A stretch of DNA of 13,653 nt from ChocPot-Mid sp964511865 (GTDB taxonomy: Bacteria; Bacteroidota; Ignavibacteria; Kapaibacteriales; UBA2268): the NCBI GenBank assembly GCA_964511865.1, contig CAZEHW010000080.1:1-13653 (forward strand), in the 5' to 3' direction. A program made the position numbers and the translations under genes. The notes below the pieces were generated by a model. It had not been told where the DNA came from. It worked only from the letters and a program-made list of their open reading frames with translations, and searched no databases. Numbering within the stretch: position 1 is the stretch's first letter; the number at the start of each line of letters is the position of its first letter. Below are positions 12,648 to 13,653 of the stretch, one piece after another.

Positions 12648-13457
12648 ATGGTAGTATATCGCATATTGACAACATGTTTTATCTTTGCGATGACCTTTAA
12701 TAATCTAAAGGGAGATGGAGGGAAATTGGAAGATTTGAATTATAATTACAAGCAATTCAATTCAATCGTATATTTAACTGCGGGATATGTCTTTTCTGCC
12801 GGTTCTAAAGATTTTTTAACTAATTACAAGAAGTTTACCACCGGAAGTAAAAACGAATTCGTATATTTTCCATTAGCAGGCGTTGGCACTAAATTTCAGT
12901 TTTGGAAAGGTTATAGAATTGGTTTAGAAACCGAGCTTTTTTATACTCAGATGAAAGATGCATATATACAGGAATTGCCGGGTTATGACAAAAAAGATTA
13001 CAGAGCAATTTCTCAGGATTTTTCGTTTACTTCTTTTCCATCATTTGTTACATTAGAATATATTCCTATGGAACAACAGTTCAGAACATACACCGGACTT
13101 GGAGTCGGAGCTGTTTTTTCTGAAATCATCTGGAATGAATTATTGGAATCTTCCGACCCTTTTGATAAAAGAAAAGGGGGAGAGCATTACAATGAATTCG
13201 GAATTTACCCCGCCGCCAGGATTTATGCAGGCTTGGAGCTTGGATTTGATAAATTTGGGAAAGAAAATTTTGTTGGTAGTTTTATTATCGAAGTAAAATA
13301 TACAATGATGTTCAGAACCGTAGCAATATTTTCGGGTATTGCAGGTCAATTTGAAGAAGAGCCCGAAGGGATAAAGGATGAATATACCATTTTGCCCGGT
13401 TGTCTCGGAATATATATGGGATTAACTTTTAACTTTAACAGAAGAATAAATAATTAA
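12648..13457 (+). CDS. predicted outer membrane beta-barrel protein, unknown family
   Basis: 269 residues. A short hydrophobic N-terminus (VYRILTTCFIFAMTFNNL) is a likely signal peptide. The rest alternates aromatic and polar residues as in outer membrane strands: VYLTAGYVFSAG (41-52), VGTKFQFWKGYRIGLETELFY, FVTLEYIPM, YTGLGVGAVFSEIIW, YPAARIYAGLELGF, GSFIIEVKYTMMF and the C-terminal GIYMGLTFNFN. The 'YR.GLE.E.FY' and 'Y.GLG.G' patterns resemble small porin-like barrels of 8-10 strands. No Cys-lipobox and no OmpA domain. Start ATG 12648 has no clear ribosome site; TTG 12666 is another option. It is separated from accD by repeats and probably has its own promoter. Function not recognised. Confidence 0.65.
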   Translation: MVVYRILTTCFIFAMTFNNLKGDGGKLEDLNYNYKQFNSIVYLTAGYVFSAGSKDFLTNYKKFTTGSKNEFVYFPLAGVGTKFQFWKGYRIGLETELFYTQMKDAYIQELPGYDKKDYRAISQDFSFTSFPSFVTLEYIPMEQQFRTYTGLGVGAVFSEIIWNELLESSDPFDKRKGGEHYNEFGIYPAARIYAGLELGFDKFGKENFVGSFIIEVKYTMMFRTVAIFSGIAGQFEEEPEGIKDEYTILPGCLGIYMGLTFNFNRRINN

Positions 13458-13488
13458 ATTTTATAAATAGAATATTGTAGAATTTTTT
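13456..13488 (+). terminator. weak candidate terminator after the barrel gene
   Basis: AAATTTTATA (13456-13465) can pair with TGTAGAATTT (13476-13485), using two G-U pairs, over a 10-base loop, then TTT. AT-rich and weak. Confidence 0.25.
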
Positions 13489-13574
13489 GGGAGGATAAAT
13501 TATTTTTAAAGCTTTTAATAAGTGATTGCATGTTTTATTAATATTTTTTTTAACATTATAAAGAGAGGTTTTTT

Positions 13575-13653
13575 ATGCAAACACAAATCACATTCAGACA
13601 AATGAAAACAAATCCTGAATTGCAGACGGCGGCTGTCGAAGCAACAAAGAAAT
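13575..13653 (+). CDS. hpf: ribosome hibernation factor (HPF/RaiA family), N-terminal fragment
   Basis: The first 26 codons are present before the right edge: MQTQITFRQMKTNPELQTAA then VEATKK. The pattern M-x-x-Q-I-T-x-R-x-x-x-x-x-P-x-L-x-x-x-x-x-x-x-x-K-K fits the first strand and helix of HPF/RaiA/YfiA proteins, which bind idle ribosomes. A clear ribosome site, AGAGAGG (13562-13568), lies six bases upstream of the ATG. With so little sequence the call is likely but not secure, and long and short forms cannot be told apart. Confidence 0.65.
   Translation, partial: MQTQITFRQMKTNPELQTAAVEATKK

Noticed and set aside
13489..13523. GGGAGG followed by a short frame with a non-ATG start, possible leader peptide before hpf
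   Set aside because: No ATG, GTG or TTG at a useful distance, only an ATT codon and eight codons; nothing else supports translation.

Overview
This AT-rich window looks like chromosomal DNA from a Gram-negative member of the Bacteroidota/Chlorobi group. An Ignavibacteria- or Kapabacteria-like lineage is my best guess. The reasons are a fused CcoN-CcoO cytochrome oxidase subunit, an LpxC-FabZ fusion, genes without clear Shine-Dalgarno sequences beside genes with strong ones, promoter elements resembling the Bacteroidota TTG...TAnnTTTG pattern, and a secreted protein with the 'WKTS-E...F-VER' beta-sandwich pattern common in that group. The taxonomic call is inference, not something read directly.

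Left part (1-5544, minus strand): one cbb3-type (high oxygen affinity) terminal oxidase operon, transcribed right to left as ccoS - ccoNO (fused) - ccoQ-like - ccoP (single heme) - ccoG - fixH/ccoH-like - TauE/SafE-family membrane protein (cut by the left edge). It encodes both the enzyme and its assembly factors. The divergent region upstream (5545-5863) carries a perfect FNR-type palindrome, TTGAT-ATTT-ATCAA, at 5618-5631, which fits control by oxygen. The copper ATPase gene ccoI, often next to ccoS, is not there.

Middle (5864-8047, plus strand): lipid A synthesis genes lpxC-fabZ and lpxA. The lpxC part is interrupted by one in-frame TAA at 6413-6415, although reading frame and family-specific residues continue on both sides. 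This is either a nonsense mutation, a sequence error, or a readthrough site in a normally essential gene. A lipoprotein gene made of two similar halves (8195-8803) and a convergent gene for a small secreted fibronectin-III-like protein (8854-9279) follow.

Right part (9502-13653, plus strand): a three-gene stress-type operon (ECF sigma factor, membrane-anchored putative anti-sigma factor without a zinc motif, CpxP/Spy-like periplasmic protein with a Gly/Arg tail), then accD (fatty acid synthesis), a predicted outer membrane beta-barrel protein, and the start of a ribosome hibernation factor (HPF/RaiA type).

Across the window there are short tandem repeats of 7-9 bp period (743-760, 1375-1496, 3142-3223, 8836-8849, 12556-12627) and a dispersed intergenic repeat (11374-11419). 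One block of mixed heptanucleotide repeats lies inside ccoG and is translated as an extra hydrophilic linker of roughly 30 residues. I see no CRISPR array, transposase, phage gene, tRNA or rRNA, and no recognisable defence system. The most unusual points are the lpxC stop codon, the translated repeat block in ccoG, and the repeat array inside the cbb3 operon.
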